This document shows positions 1 through 8,461 of a stretch of DNA of 64,000 nucleotides, piece by piece (the first letter of the stretch is position 1; each line of letters starts with the position of its first letter). The notes under the pieces are model-generated. The model did not search any database. It was given only the letters and a program-made list of their open reading frames with translations, and was not told where the DNA came from. This DNA is from Bacteroidales bacterium (GTDB lineage Bacteria; Bacteroidota; Bacteroidia; Bacteroidales; UBA932). The translations under genes were made by a program, and so were the position numbers. Location: positions 1 through 64,000 of the forward strand of contig JAGAFU010000018.1 of NCBI GenBank assembly GCA_017627955.1, in the 5' to 3' direction.

Positions 1-213
1 AACTCCGGCTCCCTCGAAAGAACCCGGATGCGTGCGAGGCTTCCAGATTCCCGCGCGAAAGACATGTATCCCGAAATCGTAAAGGCCCTTGGCGGTCATC
101 ATCATCTGCAGTTCCGACTCGGCGCTGCATGGACCGGCAATAACTATCGGAGGGATGCTCTCATCGAAAAATCCCCATTCTGATACAGGTATAGTGTCAA
201 GTGTTCGTTCCAT
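1..213 (-). CDS. DAHP synthase N-terminus (3-deoxy-7-phosphoheptulonate synthase), partial at window edge
   Basis: The first 71 codons are visible, from ATG at 213 to the window edge. The translation contains VIAGPCSAESE and, further on, FRAGIWKPRT, both hallmarks of the class I DAHP synthase of the AroG/KDPG-aldolase-like type. It condenses PEP and erythrose-4-phosphate in the first step of the shikimate pathway. In Bacteroides the equivalent gene is fused to a chorismate mutase domain; that part would lie outside the window, so the fusion is inferred. The gene starts 5 bp after the tyrA stop and is the last visible gene of the aromatic amino acid operon. Confidence 0.9.
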   Translation of the reverse strand, partial: MERTLDTIPVSEWGFFDESIPPIVIAGPCSAESELQMMMTAKGLYDFGIHVFRAGIWKPRTHPGSFEGAGV

Positions 214-218
214 TATAA

Positions 219-1073
219 CTATCTTATAATCTTTTTAATCCGGTTCGCCTCATGGATAAGCTCCGCTATGCGGCCCTCGTCATAATCCGCGATGGCATCC
301 CGAAACTCACGCATCTTCTCAAGATATGTGTCAATAACATGAAGGACATTGTCCCGATTCTGAGTCAGGATCGGCACCCACATTTCCGAAGAGCTCTTCG
401 CCAGACGAACGGTGGAAGAGAATCCTCCGGAGGCCAGGTCAAAAATGTGCTTCTCGTCCTGCTCTTTCTCAAGGACGGTCAGAGCCAAGGCGAAAGATGT
501 GACATGGGAGATGTGGGACACATAGGCCGTGTGGACATCATGGTTGTCCGCGTTCATATAGATCGGCCTCATGTTCAGGACATTGTAAAGATCCTCAACG
601 ACTTTGACAGCCTGCGGATCAGACTCCTCTGAATTGGCGAATATGCATGCCCTTCCATCAAAAAGGTTAGGCATGGCGGCCCAGGGACCCGAATACTCAG
701 TTCCAGCCATCGGATGGGTCGCCACAAAACGGCCGCGCATCTGATGATAATGGGCTACCCTCACGATCTGGCTCTTGGTGGAGCAAGTGTCAATGACAAT
801 CTTCCCGGCATTACCTTCCTCAGAGAATATATCCAAGACCTGGGGAAGCATCTTCACAGCTGTACCGACCGGGACAGCAATCACGACGATGTCCGACCTC
901 CTGACACAGTCCTCGAAAGAGACAAGCTCATCGCAAAGGCCTATCCTCAAGGCCGCCTCAGCGTTGACAGGCTCTGACTCGACACCGAGAACCTTCGACG
1001 CGAATCCCCGTCTCTTAAGGTCAATCGCCATCGAGCCTCCAATCAATCCTAGACCTATTACTCCAACAACCAT
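219..1073 (-). CDS. tyrA: Prephenate dehydrogenase
   Basis: Oxidative decarboxylation of prephenate to 4-hydroxyphenylpyruvate in tyrosine synthesis, NAD(P)-dependent, cytosolic. The N-terminus starts with a Rossmann fold, VGVIGLGLIGGSMA, followed by the typical THPMAGTE motif near residue 120 and the HVTSFALA helix of the C-terminal dimerisation domain. Length is 284 aa from ATG at 1073. A longer GTG start at 1088 is possible but would put five unconserved residues before the Rossmann strand. It lies between the aminotransferase gene and DAHP synthase. A strong hairpin precedes it, so its expression may be partly uncoupled from the upstream genes. Confidence 0.93.
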   Translation of the reverse strand: MVVGVIGLGLIGGSMAIDLKRRGFASKVLGVESEPVNAEAALRIGLCDELVSFEDCVRRSDIVVIAVPVGTAVKMLPQVLDIFSEEGNAGKIVIDTCSTKSQIVRVAHYHQMRGRFVATHPMAGTEYSGPWAAMPNLFDGRACIFANSEESDPQAVKVVEDLYNVLNMRPIYMNADNHDVHTAYVSHISHVTSFALALTVLEKEQDEKHIFDLASGGFSSTVRLAKSSSEMWVPILTQNRDNVLHVIDTYLEKMREFRDAIADYDEGRIAELIHEANRIKKIIR

Positions 1074-1103
1074 TTTTATATATCTCACTATTAATATCTT
1101 ACA

Positions 1104-1136
1104 GAAAACGCGTAGTCAAATAAGCTACGCGTTTTC
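1104..1136 (-). terminator. Hairpin between aminotransferase gene and tyrA (intercistronic terminator or attenuator)
   Basis: A perfect 12-bp inverted repeat (GAAAACGCGTAG at 1104-1115, complement at 1125-1136) with a 9-nt loop. On the minus strand the second arm ends in TTTTC, which gives a short U-run. It lies in the 79-bp gap between the aminotransferase stop and tyrA, inside what otherwise reads as one operon, so it may reduce transcription of tyrA and DAHP synthase. Confidence 0.75.
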
Positions 1137-1152
1137 CATAAAACGCTATATA

Positions 1153-2328
1153 TCAATTAGATGCTAAAAAGGTTTTAATGCGGGCGAGACCATCCTCAAG
1201 GGTCGGCACAGGGGCGCAAAGTGAGATGCGGATATAGTCCTCGCCATTCTTTCCAAAGACAAATCCAGGCGCCATGAAAACTCCAGCCCCATGCAGTATC
1301 TTCTCAGACAATTCCTCACCGGAATAACCAACTTTCCCCCATAGGAAAAGACCGGTGGAGTTCGGATTATACTCAACCCCAAGGGCATCGAATATCTGGC
1401 CGGCGACCACACGGCGGCGCTTATATTCAGCATTCAGATTCTCAAACCATTCCGGACCCTCAGCCAAAGCCTCAACAGCGGCGAGCTGCATAGCCTTGAA
1501 CATTCCGGAATCCATCTGGCTCTTGACCTTCAGAATCTCTTTAACCATCTCGGGATCACCGGCGACCATACCTACTCGCCAGCCGCTCATATTGTGGGCC
1601 TTACTCAAGGAATTGAGCTCAAGGCAGCAATCCCAAGCACCATCGGCGGCAAGAATCGAGATCGGTTTCTCTGTCAAGATAAAGGAATATGGATTGTCAT
1701 TGACAAGGAGAATCTTGTGCTTTTTGGCGAAGTCCACGAACCTCTGGTAAAGCTCCGGGGTGGCACAGGCACCAGTGGGCATATTCGGATAATTGACCCA
1801 CATCAGCTTGACACCCTCAAGGTCCATGCTCTCAAGCTCGTCGAAATCAGGGAACCAGCCGTTCTCTGCCTTGAGGTTGTAGGTGAGGATCTCACCGCCC
1901 GCGAGACGGACTGTGGAGGAATACGTGGGATAGCCGGGATCCGGCACAAGGACCTTGTCGCCGGGGTTGACGAAAGCCAAGGTGATCAGCAATATACCCT
2001 CCTTGGATCCCACAAGGGGCTGAATCCCGCCATTGGGATTAAGAGTCACACCATAGTAACGGGCATACCAGTCCGCAAAAGCTTGGCGAAGAACAGGCAA
2101 ACCCTTATAGTTCTGATACTTATGACTATCTGGCAATGCGGCGGTCTTGGATAGGGCATCGATGGCCGCTTGGGGAGGCATGCCGTCAGGAGCGCCTATT
2201 CCTAGATTAATGAGTGGGCCAAGTCCTTTCGCGGCCCTTTCAGCGGTGACCGCGTCGAGGTCTTTCTGCTTGCGGGAGAAATAATACTCTTGGACTCCCT
2301 TGGTTCTTTCAGCTGGTTGGATGATCAT
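1153..2328 (-). CDS. Class I/II PLP-dependent aminotransferase of the aromatic operon
   Basis: A 391-aa fold-type I aminotransferase. The PLP lysine is in SLSKAHNMSGWRVG, and substrate/PLP-site motifs PDPGYPTY and NYPNMPTGA are present. It resembles the LL-diaminopimelate/aspartate aminotransferase branch. In Bacteroides a homologue sits in the same pheA-aminotransferase-DAHPS/CM-tyrA cluster, so the likely job is transamination of prephenate, phenylpyruvate or 4-hydroxyphenylpyruvate. The substrate is inferred from context, not from sequence. It starts 2 bp after the pheA stop, which suggests translational coupling. Confidence 0.88.
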   Translation of the reverse strand: MIIQPAERTKGVQEYYFSRKQKDLDAVTAERAAKGLGPLINLGIGAPDGMPPQAAIDALSKTAALPDSHKYQNYKGLPVLRQAFADWYARYYGVTLNPNGGIQPLVGSKEGILLITLAFVNPGDKVLVPDPGYPTYSSTVRLAGGEILTYNLKAENGWFPDFDELESMDLEGVKLMWVNYPNMPTGACATPELYQRFVDFAKKHKILLVNDNPYSFILTEKPISILAADGAWDCCLELNSLSKAHNMSGWRVGMVAGDPEMVKEILKVKSQMDSGMFKAMQLAAVEALAEGPEWFENLNAEYKRRRVVAGQIFDALGVEYNPNSTGLFLWGKVGYSGEELSEKILHGAGVFMAPGFVFGKNGEDYIRISLCAPVPTLEDGLARIKTFLASN

Positions 2329-2330
2329 GA

Positions 2331-3167
2331 TTAGTTCGCTTTATATGAGTTATATTCACCTAAAATGTAAAGGTCCGCCATGAGTGGCCTGACGGCCTTC
2401 AGAGCCTGCCGGTAACGGTCGTACGAGGAGAACCGGATGTCGGCATAGAAGAAATATTGCCACTCTTTCCCGGGGATGGGAAGGGACTGGATCCTCGTCA
2501 GGTTCATATCGTAGAAAGAGAGGATTGTCAGCACCTGGGCAAGTGAGCCCGGTTTATGGGGCAACGTGAAACAAAGAGACGCCTTGTCAGTCTTGTTCCT
2601 CGGAATAGAGATCGAGTCGTCGAGAATAAGGAATCTCGTGAAATTCTGCTTATACGTCTCTATACCTTTCGCCAGGATCTCAAGGCCGTTCTGCTGGGCG
2701 GCGAGTTCCGACGCTACAGCGCCGACACCCTTAAGCCCTTGGGCAGCGATGTCGATAGCGCTCTTGGCGGTGTCCTCCGACTCAACCATCTTTATCCATG
2801 GGCAGTTCTTCTCGAAATACTTTCTGGTCTGGTTGATTGCCATATAGTGGGTGCGTACTTCCCGGATGTCCTCCACAGCCTGGCCTGGGATGGCCATAAG
2901 ATTCTGATGGATAGGGATATACACCTCACCCTTAATCTTGTAAGAATGAGAGCGCAAAAGTTCAAAATTGGGAAGCAGTCCACCGGAGATGGTGTTCTCG
3001 ATGGCCATCACAGCCGCATCGGCCGACCCTTCCGACATAGACCTGAAAAGGCTCTCGAAAGTCGGACATTCGGCGATATTGATGTCAATCCCTCTCGCCG
3101 AGTAGAACTCGCGAGCGGCTTGCTCGTGGAAACACCCACGATACCCTTGAATCGCTACAGTCGTCAC
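2331..3167 (-). CDS. pheA: Prephenate dehydratase
   Basis: Converts prephenate to phenylpyruvate, the committed step to phenylalanine. The periplasmic-binding-protein-like catalytic domain begins with VAIQGYRGCFHEQAA, has the AVMAIENTISGG motif, and includes the TRFLILDD segment corresponding to the conserved TRF triad. A C-terminal ACT domain follows (SLCFTLPHKPGSLAQVL, then LTRIQSLPIPGKEWQYFFY), the site of phenylalanine feedback in this family. Length is 278 aa. The start is GTG at 3167, embedded in the frr stop as GTGA, so translation is probably coupled to frr. Confidence 0.94.
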   Translation of the reverse strand: MTTVAIQGYRGCFHEQAAREFYSARGIDINIAECPTFESLFRSMSEGSADAAVMAIENTISGGLLPNFELLRSHSYKIKGEVYIPIHQNLMAIPGQAVEDIREVRTHYMAINQTRKYFEKNCPWIKMVESEDTAKSAIDIAAQGLKGVGAVASELAAQQNGLEILAKGIETYKQNFTRFLILDDSISIPRNKTDKASLCFTLPHKPGSLAQVLTILSFYDMNLTRIQSLPIPGKEWQYFFYADIRFSSYDRYRQALKAVRPLMADLYILGEYNSYKAN

Positions 3168-3733
3168 ACTGTCATGATCTCTTTCTCCTTGGCGGAGACG
3201 AGCACGTCGATAGCCTTCACTTTCGCGTCGGTTACCTTCTGAATCTCGTCCTCTCCCTCCTTCTGGACATCCTCGGAGAAATCACCGGCCTTCTGGCCCT
3301 TCTTCAGGGAGTCAACTCCCTCCCTGCGGATATTCCTGACAGCCACTTTGGCATTCTCGCCCGCAGCCTTGGCTTTCTTGATCAAATCCTTACGCCTTTC
3401 CTCCGTGAGCGGGGGGATGGGGCAACGGATGATCTCGCCATTGTTCTGCGGAGTGAAGCCGAGATTGGCGGCCATGATCGCCTTCTCAATGGCGGCGATA
3501 AGGCTTCTCTCCCACGGCTGGATAGTGATGGTCCTGGCGTCAGGGACACTGACGGAAGCCACCTGGGATATAGGGGTATCAGTGCCGTAATAGTTTACGG
3601 TCACGTTGTTGAGAATGGAAGGGTTGGCCTTGCCCACCCTGTAGGTCTTGAGGTCCTCCTCAAGGAAATCAACGGTGTCAGCCATCTTAGCCTCAACACC
3701 ATTCAAAATCTCTTTGGCTTTCTCTGATAACAT
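3164..3733 (-). CDS. frr: Ribosome recycling factor
   Basis: A 189-aa protein, close to the usual 185 aa. It shows the RRF landmarks: YRVGKANPSILNNVTVNYYGT near the N-terminus, PLTEERRKDLIKKAKAAGE and VAVRNIRRE in the middle. With EF-G it splits post-termination ribosomes. It lies directly downstream of pyrH (13-bp gap), a very common arrangement, and overlaps the GTG start of pheA by 4 bp. Confidence 0.97.
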   Translation of the reverse strand: MLSEKAKEILNGVEAKMADTVDFLEEDLKTYRVGKANPSILNNVTVNYYGTDTPISQVASVSVPDARTITIQPWERSLIAAIEKAIMAANLGFTPQNNGEIIRCPIPPLTEERRKDLIKKAKAAGENAKVAVRNIRREGVDSLKKGQKAGDFSEDVQKEGEDEIQKVTDAKVKAIDVLVSAKEKEIMTV

Positions 3734-3746
3734 CGCTATATCTGTT

Positions 3747-4451
3747 TTATTTATGTACTAATGTGCCGACCTTCTCGCCGTCAAGTATTTTCTTGAGAGC
3801 TCCGGGGACATCGACATCAAAAACGATTATCGGCATGTTCCCGTCATCACAAAGGGCGTAAGCTGTCTGATCAAGGACTCTCAGCCGCTTTGCCATCGCC
3901 TCCGAGAAAGTGATCTCCTCGTATTTGACAGCAGTGGGATCCTTTTTGGGATCAGCGGTATAGACGCCGTCAACTTTCGTGCCTTTGAGCATGACATCGG
4001 CCCTGATCTCCAGCGCCCTAAGCGCAGCTCCGGAGTCCGTGGTGAAATACGGATTGCCTGTACCTCCGGCGATCAGCGCGACGCCACCGTTCTCAAGGAC
4101 CTTCACGGCGTTGTCCCTGTTGTAGTAGCGGACAAACGGCTCCATGGGAGTGGCGGTAAACACCTCGGCATGGACTCCTTCATCCTCAATGAACTGACTG
4201 AGAGCCAGCGAATTGATCACGGTCGCAAGCATTCCCATCCGGTCTCCTCCGACCCTGTCAAAACCCTTGTCAAGCCCCTGGAGTCCACGGAATATGTTGC
4301 CACCTCCGTTGACCACACCGATCTGGAGACCAGCTTTGGCGGCCTCGGCGATCTCATGGGCATATTTACGGAGATAATCAGGCTCCAACCCTTTACCTTC
4401 CGGGCCGCCAAGAATCTCTCCACTCAATTTTAACAGAACTCTCTTGTACAT
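3747..4451 (-). CDS. pyrH: UMP kinase
   Basis: A 234-aa amino acid kinase-fold enzyme that phosphorylates UMP to UDP. N-terminal YKRVLLKLSGE holds the phosphate-binding lysine, followed by VVNGGGNIFRG, the DRMGMLATVINSLAL helix and the TGNPYFTTDSGAALRA motif of bacterial hexameric UMP kinases. ATG at 4451 is preferred over a TTG two codons upstream. A TATTTTTG -7 box lies 18 nt upstream. First gene of the pyrH-frr-pheA run. Confidence 0.96.
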   Translation of the reverse strand: MYKRVLLKLSGEILGGPEGKGLEPDYLRKYAHEIAEAAKAGLQIGVVNGGGNIFRGLQGLDKGFDRVGGDRMGMLATVINSLALSQFIEDEGVHAEVFTATPMEPFVRYYNRDNAVKVLENGGVALIAGGTGNPYFTTDSGAALRALEIRADVMLKGTKVDGVYTADPKKDPTAVKYEEITFSEAMAKRLRVLDQTAYALCDDGNMPIIVFDVDVPGALKKILDGEKVGTLVHK

Positions 4452-4468
4452 TTTCAAACGAATTTCGT

Positions 4469-4476
4469 CAAAAATA
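4469..4476 (-). promoter_or_regulatory. -7 box TATTTTTG upstream of pyrH
   Basis: A perfect match to the Bacteroidota TAnnTTTG element on the minus strand, 17 nt before the pyrH ATG. No clear -33 TTG at the usual distance, so only moderately supported. Confidence 0.45.
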
Positions 4477-4502
4477 ATGATTTTTACTCTAAAGTGGAAA
4501 AA

Positions 4503-5972
4503 TCAATAGGTGAACATGCAGTCATATTCCTCTCCCCCTGCTCCGACCCTGAAAGTGTGGACCTCCCTTTTGGACGGCTTTACCGCCAGGACATCGATGC
4601 AAAGGTTGGTAGTGTAGTCGAAGAAAGCATGGGTCGTTCCAGGCATCATGAGGTCGGGAACCACCCATCCATAGCCCTGGGAAACGAAATAGTTGACCCC
4701 GCTCTCGTTCTCATACATGTTGAAATGGGAGTCTCCCGTGACCATGCCGATGAGGGTTCCTTTGGCGGCGAAACCGGAAAGAATACCCATGATCCTCTCA
4801 TTGCTCTCGACCGTCTCAACCGTGGGAGGCGAGATTGTCCAGCGGCCCTGTGGATGGGGCATGTAATGGGCTGTCACGAGGACGGGCATGTCCGCAGGTG
4901 TGCTGTCCAGCAGCGCCTGGAACCAGACCATCTGCTCGTCGTCAAAGAGATAATATGAGCCGTTCTGGGTACCGGTTCCCTGGCTGTTAAGGAATATTAC
5001 CCTTATTCCCTTCCCAGGCACGTCATACCAACCGTAGGTCTTTCCGGGAGTAAGGTGGAGATTCTCCCCTGCCTTCTCCTGCCATGGCTTCTGGAAGAAA
5101 CCGCTTAAATCATTATCCGTAAAGTATTTCCCTTCTCCAGCATCCCAGTCGTGATTGCCGGGAGTATAGAGCCAGACCCCATCATATTTAAGCATTTGGG
5201 CCTGGACATTGTCCACGATCTCCTTGGCATAGGCCGAATTCTCAGTGGCGGGATAGGCGTTCAGCCCTATGTCACCGAAGTTCTCGATGAAATCGCATCC
5301 GAAAGCCTTCGCGACCTTCGCGGCGTGACCAATGTGCTTGTAGGTGAAACGGCCGGCCGTGTGGACATCAGTCACGATCGGGAAAGACATGACCTCATCG
5401 TCACCCTTCCAGGCGTTGAATCTCGCGAGTGCCTCTTTAATCTGCGGTTTCACGAAGTCATCCTTGTCCGTGGCCTTGTCCTCTTTCTCATAAAGCTTGT
5501 CATTAATCTCCCGCCAAGGAATCGTCGGAGTCTTGTAGAGAAAGTTGATTGACTGACCTTTGTCGCAGTCGAAATATTCAAGGCGAAGGTCGTGCTTCCC
5601 TTTGGAGAGTGTCTTTGACGCAATCTTGGTGATCGGCCCGTGAGCCCCGTCGTTGTCGTACAGGAGTTCCCCGTCAACATAAAGCTTGGACCCGTCGTCT
5701 GTCGAGGCCTTGAAGGTATATTCCTCTTCGGTCTTGACTTTCAGCGTGGTCTCGAGGAGGAGAGCATAGTGGTTCAGGGTCTCATCGATGCCAATGAGAT
5801 CGAAGTTATTCTTGACCCCCACCTTGTCCGGCTCACCAAGCGTCGAGAAATCCGGAAGCTTTCTCTCCGGCCAGTCCAGCCAGAGCTTGTAATTCACGAC
5901 AGGCTCTTTCTCCGTGGCGCAGGCGGCCAGAAGAAGAGCCAACGAAGCCGCCATGAATGTTTTCTTCAACAT
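4503..5972 (-). CDS. Secreted lipoprotein: PA14-like domain plus calcineurin-like phosphoesterase
   Basis: The start at 5972 gives a clean lipoprotein signal (MLKKTFMAASLALLLAAC). A reading frame runs further upstream but lacks signal features and would overlap pfkA. Residues about 30-150 form a PA14-like beta domain (YTFKASTDDGSKLYVDGELLYDNDG, KHDLRLEYFD). The C-terminal half is a metallophosphoesterase: TDVH, GDIG, TPGNHDWD, VTAHYMPHP and GDSHFN supply the usual dinuclear metal ligands. Expected location is the periplasm or cell surface. PA14 suggests binding to carbohydrate or the envelope; the actual substrate is unknown. It lies 10 bp downstream of pfkA. Confidence 0.85.
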   Translation of the reverse strand: MLKKTFMAASLALLLAACATEKEPVVNYKLWLDWPERKLPDFSTLGEPDKVGVKNNFDLIGIDETLNHYALLLETTLKVKTEEEYTFKASTDDGSKLYVDGELLYDNDGAHGPITKIASKTLSKGKHDLRLEYFDCDKGQSINFLYKTPTIPWREINDKLYEKEDKATDKDDFVKPQIKEALARFNAWKGDDEVMSFPIVTDVHTAGRFTYKHIGHAAKVAKAFGCDFIENFGDIGLNAYPATENSAYAKEIVDNVQAQMLKYDGVWLYTPGNHDWDAGEGKYFTDNDLSGFFQKPWQEKAGENLHLTPGKTYGWYDVPGKGIRVIFLNSQGTGTQNGSYYLFDDEQMVWFQALLDSTPADMPVLVTAHYMPHPQGRWTISPPTVETVESNERIMGILSGFAAKGTLIGMVTGDSHFNMYENESGVNYFVSQGYGWVVPDLMMPGTTHAFFDYTTNLCIDVLAVKPSKREVHTFRVGAGGEEYDCMFTY

Positions 5973-5982
5973 ATTCAGGATA

Positions 5983-6969
5983 TTAAAGTGACAGGACTGA
6001 CAGGACATCGATGAGCTCTTTATTGATGGGCTTATCCATCTTGACAGCTCTCTGGATCGGGACATAGACGATCTCGTCGTTAGAGATTCCGACCATTATG
6101 TTGCGCTGGCCTTCCATCAGGGCCTCGATCGAGGCGTAACCCAGACGGGAGGCGAGAATGCGGTCATAGGCGCTCGGAGTGCCGCCCCTCTGCAAGTGGC
6201 CGAGGATAGTGACCTGGACATTGTACTGGGGATATTCCTTGCGTACCCTCTCAGCATAGTACATCGCTCCGCCATGACCGCCGTGCTTGGACTCAGAGAC
6301 GAGTACGATAGAGCTGTTCTTGCTCTTTCTGACTCCCCTGCTGATGAACTCGGCAAGCTGGTCCACATCGGTCTTGTCCTCGGGGATGATCGCTGCCTCA
6401 GCTCCAGAAGCGATGGCGCTGTTCTGAGCCAGGAAGCCGGCGTCCCTACCCATCACCTCAACGAAGAATATCCGGTCATGGGAGTTGGCTGTGTCGCGGA
6501 TCTTGTCCACGCACTCCACAATCGTGTTGAGAGCGGTGTCGTAGCCGATTGTGTGGTCCGTTCCGTAGAGGTCGTTGTCGATGGTTCCCGGCAGGCCTAT
6601 GATAGGGATATCATATTCCCTGGCAAACAGCTGGGCGCCTGTAAGTGAGCCATTTCCACCTATCACAATCAGGGCGTCAATCCCATGCTTGACCATATTG
6701 TCGTAGGCTTTCTTCCTTCCTTCGGGGGTCATGAAATCCTTGCTGCGTGCGGTCTTGAGGATAGTTCCACCTCTCTGGATCGTGTTGGACACAGAAGATG
6801 AGGTGAACTCCTCAAACTCGGCGTTGATAAGACCGTCGTAGCCCCGATAGACGCCGATGACCTTCATTTTGTTGAATATAGCGGACCTGGTGACGGCCCT
6901 GATGCAAGCGTTCATTCCCGGAGCGTCTCCTCCGGAAGTCAAAACCGCTACTGTCTTTATCTCTCTCAT
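5983..6969 (-). CDS. pfkA: 6-phosphofructokinase
   Basis: A 328-aa PFK from ATG at 6969 (a longer frame upstream lacks conservation and overlaps the promoter). Motifs: N-terminal [14 protein letters not shown], substrate/catalytic PGTIDND, fructose-6-phosphate motif MGRDAGFLA, and [13 protein letters not shown]. The nucleotide loop reads GGNGSLTG: the glycine at the position that separates ATP-type from PPi-type enzymes points to ATP use, and the usual Asp of GGDGS is Asn here. Catalyses the committed step of glycolysis. Confidence 0.93.
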   Translation of the reverse strand: MREIKTVAVLTSGGDAPGMNACIRAVTRSAIFNKMKVIGVYRGYDGLINAEFEEFTSSSVSNTIQRGGTILKTARSKDFMTPEGRKKAYDNMVKHGIDALIVIGGNGSLTGAQLFAREYDIPIIGLPGTIDNDLYGTDHTIGYDTALNTIVECVDKIRDTANSHDRIFFVEVMGRDAGFLAQNSAIASGAEAAIIPEDKTDVDQLAEFISRGVRKSKNSSIVLVSESKHGGHGGAMYYAERVRKEYPQYNVQVTILGHLQRGGTPSAYDRILASRLGYASIEALMEGQRNIMVGISNDEIVYVPIQRAVKMDKPINKELIDVLSVLSL

Positions 6970-7229
6970 TTTGTTAAATTTATATAACCCGGCTATAAAT
7001 GGCCAAAAACACAAAAATATACATTTTTCTTTCGAATTGTGACACCCCCTGCCCCCTTTCCAAGAATATTTTTACAAAATATTTATAATCAACACGTTGC
7101 GAATAAACTCCCGGAAGGCCCTGACAGATATTTCGGGGCCGAGCAGGGATATTTAGGTAACCATTTGATATTCGGATACTTATCAATATATTACTGGACG
7201 GTGGTTGCTGGCTAAAGAGCGCGTGTTTG
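6970..7229. other. Intergenic region upstream of pfkA
   Basis: 260 bp without a gene. It holds the likely pfkA promoter (-7 box at 7012-7019). The part from 7030 to 7229 has no coding frame or repeat that I can support. Confidence 0.5.
7012..7019 (-). promoter_or_regulatory. -7 box TATTTTTG of pfkA
   Basis: Exact TAnnTTTG match on the minus strand, 42 nt before the pfkA start. No clear -33 partner. Confidence 0.5.
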
Positions 7230-8438
7230 TCAGAAACGGATGCCGGCTCCGAGGGTGAAAACAGGCATGAAAGGTCCGGAGGAGGGCCGGGCGGTAAGCC
7301 ATGACACGCCGCCGAGAAGGCTGAGATGCCTGTAATGCAAGATTAATCCCCCTTCAACCAGTAGCCCGGATGCGGAATAGTCTTTGATCCTGGCCCAGGT
7401 ACCTCGAAAGTCACTCCAGCAAAGAGTGGAGCTGCCAAAACCAGTTCCAGCGAAAACACCGAGCCATGGCGTCGCGTTGATCACCGCTCCGGCCGAGAGG
7501 GAATATTCCCCTATCCTCTGGCCGCCATTCCCTTTAAAGGTTTCAGGACCGGGAGTCGTGCCGTCAGAGAGGCACTCGTAAGCGTAAAGCTGGCTGACGA
7601 AGTTGGTTCGGGCGGAAAGATAGCCTCCGAATCTTCCTCGGGACATCGAAATGAATATTCCTCCTTGGCGGGTGTCGCCTATGGACAGTGTCGGGATGGC
7701 ATTGAATGTCAGATGTTTCCCCGTCATGGTTCCGGCTGTTTCTGTTGTCCCGATTGCCCTGGTTGGACTGGTTTGAGGATCCAGAACTTCGCCTGCGGCT
7801 CCGTTCAGGATGACAGGGGTGTCATTCCGCAATAAAATGTCATTCTGAGCGGAGCCCAAGGAAGATTTTGATAAAATGTCATTCTGAGCGGAGCGAAGAA
7901 TCTCCAGCCCGACCGGCCATCCCTCCACCTTCGGCAACGGCTCAACCATGTTATTCCCGGCGGTTCGGCTCCGCTCACCAACCGGTATGCGACTTTGCTC
8001 ACCAACCGTGGTTCGGCTCCGCTCACGGACCGGTTGGTGGGACGACGCTTCGGCAGTATTTCTCTCCGCAGCCCCTGAGCGGAGTCGAAGGGCACCCTCA
8101 TCGCCGGCTTGGCTTTTCTCGTCATGGCCGACCTGACCGGCAATCTTCCCGTCATACAACTCCCTGACCTTCCGGAAACGCTCCCGCTGCTTCGCCGTCA
8201 TCTTTCCCGACGCTTGCTGCAGGCTGTTTCTGAGCCGGTTCAACTCCCCGAAAAGTTCCGTGACAGACTTCTGGGACACTTTTTCCCCCGCTGCGGCCTT
8301 ATCCCGCAGCAAGATGCACTGTAGAGTGATCTTTTCATAGCGGTCAAGCACGGAATCCCAGTCGTTTTGTGCCTGGGCTACGCTCGAAGCCGCCAGCAAG
8401 CACAAAAACGCTATGAATATGTGTCTGAAACAATTCAT
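7230..8438 (-). CDS. Exported protein with N-terminal helical region, repeat-derived middle and C-terminal beta-barrel-like domain
   Basis: 402 aa with a signal peptide ending in SSVAQAQ. Residues about 25-100 are charged and helical. Residues about 115-205 are largely translation of short interspersed DNA repeats: RERSRTTVGEQSRIPVGERSRT from GAGCGG-type elements, then two LRSAQND/LGSAQND units. From about 235 to the C-terminus alternating hydrophobic/Gly strands end in GAGIRF, as expected for a small outer-membrane barrel ending in an aromatic residue. Family not recognised. It is divergent from the kinase gene with only 23 bp between the starts, which suggests that the two work together. 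Confidence 0.75.
   Translation of the reverse strand: MNCFRHIFIAFLCLLAASSVAQAQNDWDSVLDRYEKITLQCILLRDKAAAGEKVSQKSVTELFGELNRLRNSLQQASGKMTAKQRERFRKVRELYDGKIAGQVGHDEKSQAGDEGALRLRSGAAERNTAEASSHQPVRERSRTTVGEQSRIPVGERSRTAGNNMVEPLPKVEGWPVGLEILRSAQNDILSKSSLGSAQNDILLRNDTPVILNGAAGEVLDPQTSPTRAIGTTETAGTMTGKHLTFNAIPTLSIGDTRQGGIFISMSRGRFGGYLSARTNFVSQLYAYECLSDGTTPGPETFKGNGGQRIGEYSLSAGAVINATPWLGVFAGTGFGSSTLCWSDFRGTWARIKDYSASGLLVEGGLILHYRHLSLLGGVSWLTARPSSGPFMPVFTLGAGIRF
7834..7904 (+). repeat. Two copies of the 'TGTCATTCTGAGCGGAGCGAAG' repeat in frame in the exported protein gene
   Basis: A truncated copy (7838-7865, CATTCTGAGCGGAGCCC) and a full copy (7877-7904, ending GCGAAGAATCTCC). Both are preceded by the same AAAATG. 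They are read in frame as SAQND peptides. Same family as the copies at 34171 (GH92), 30968 (cysS) and 48872 (intergenic). Confidence 0.85.
7961..8094 (+). repeat. Cluster of GTGAGCGGAGCCGAACC-type repeats within the exported protein gene
   Basis: Copies on the plus strand read GGTTCGGCTCCGCTCACC (7961), a diverged ACTTTGCTCACCAACC (7991), GGTTCGGCTCCGCTCACG (8010), and a related CCTGAGCGGAGTCGAAGGGC (8073-8092). The unit is an imperfect palindrome with GGTT/AACC ends. Translated in frame as SERSRT-type peptides. Confidence 0.85.
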
Positions 8439-8448
8439 GAAAAATCAC

Positions 8449-8456
8449 TAACTTTG
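8449..8456 (+). promoter_or_regulatory. -7 box TAACTTTG directly before the kinase ATG (candidate leaderless promoter)
   Basis: Perfect TAnnTTTG match ending 5 nt before ATG 8462, which would place the transcription start at or next to the start codon. A stop codon in frame at 8438-8440 excludes a much earlier start. No good -33 box seen. Confidence 0.55.
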
Positions 8457-8461
8457 GACTC

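Noticed and set aside
5973..6065. Longer N-terminus for the PA14-phosphoesterase
   Set aside because: It overlaps pfkA and would hide the lipoprotein signal that begins at 5972.
7834..8094. CRISPR-like array
   Set aside because: Units are degenerate, of two families, with irregular spacers and no cas genes.
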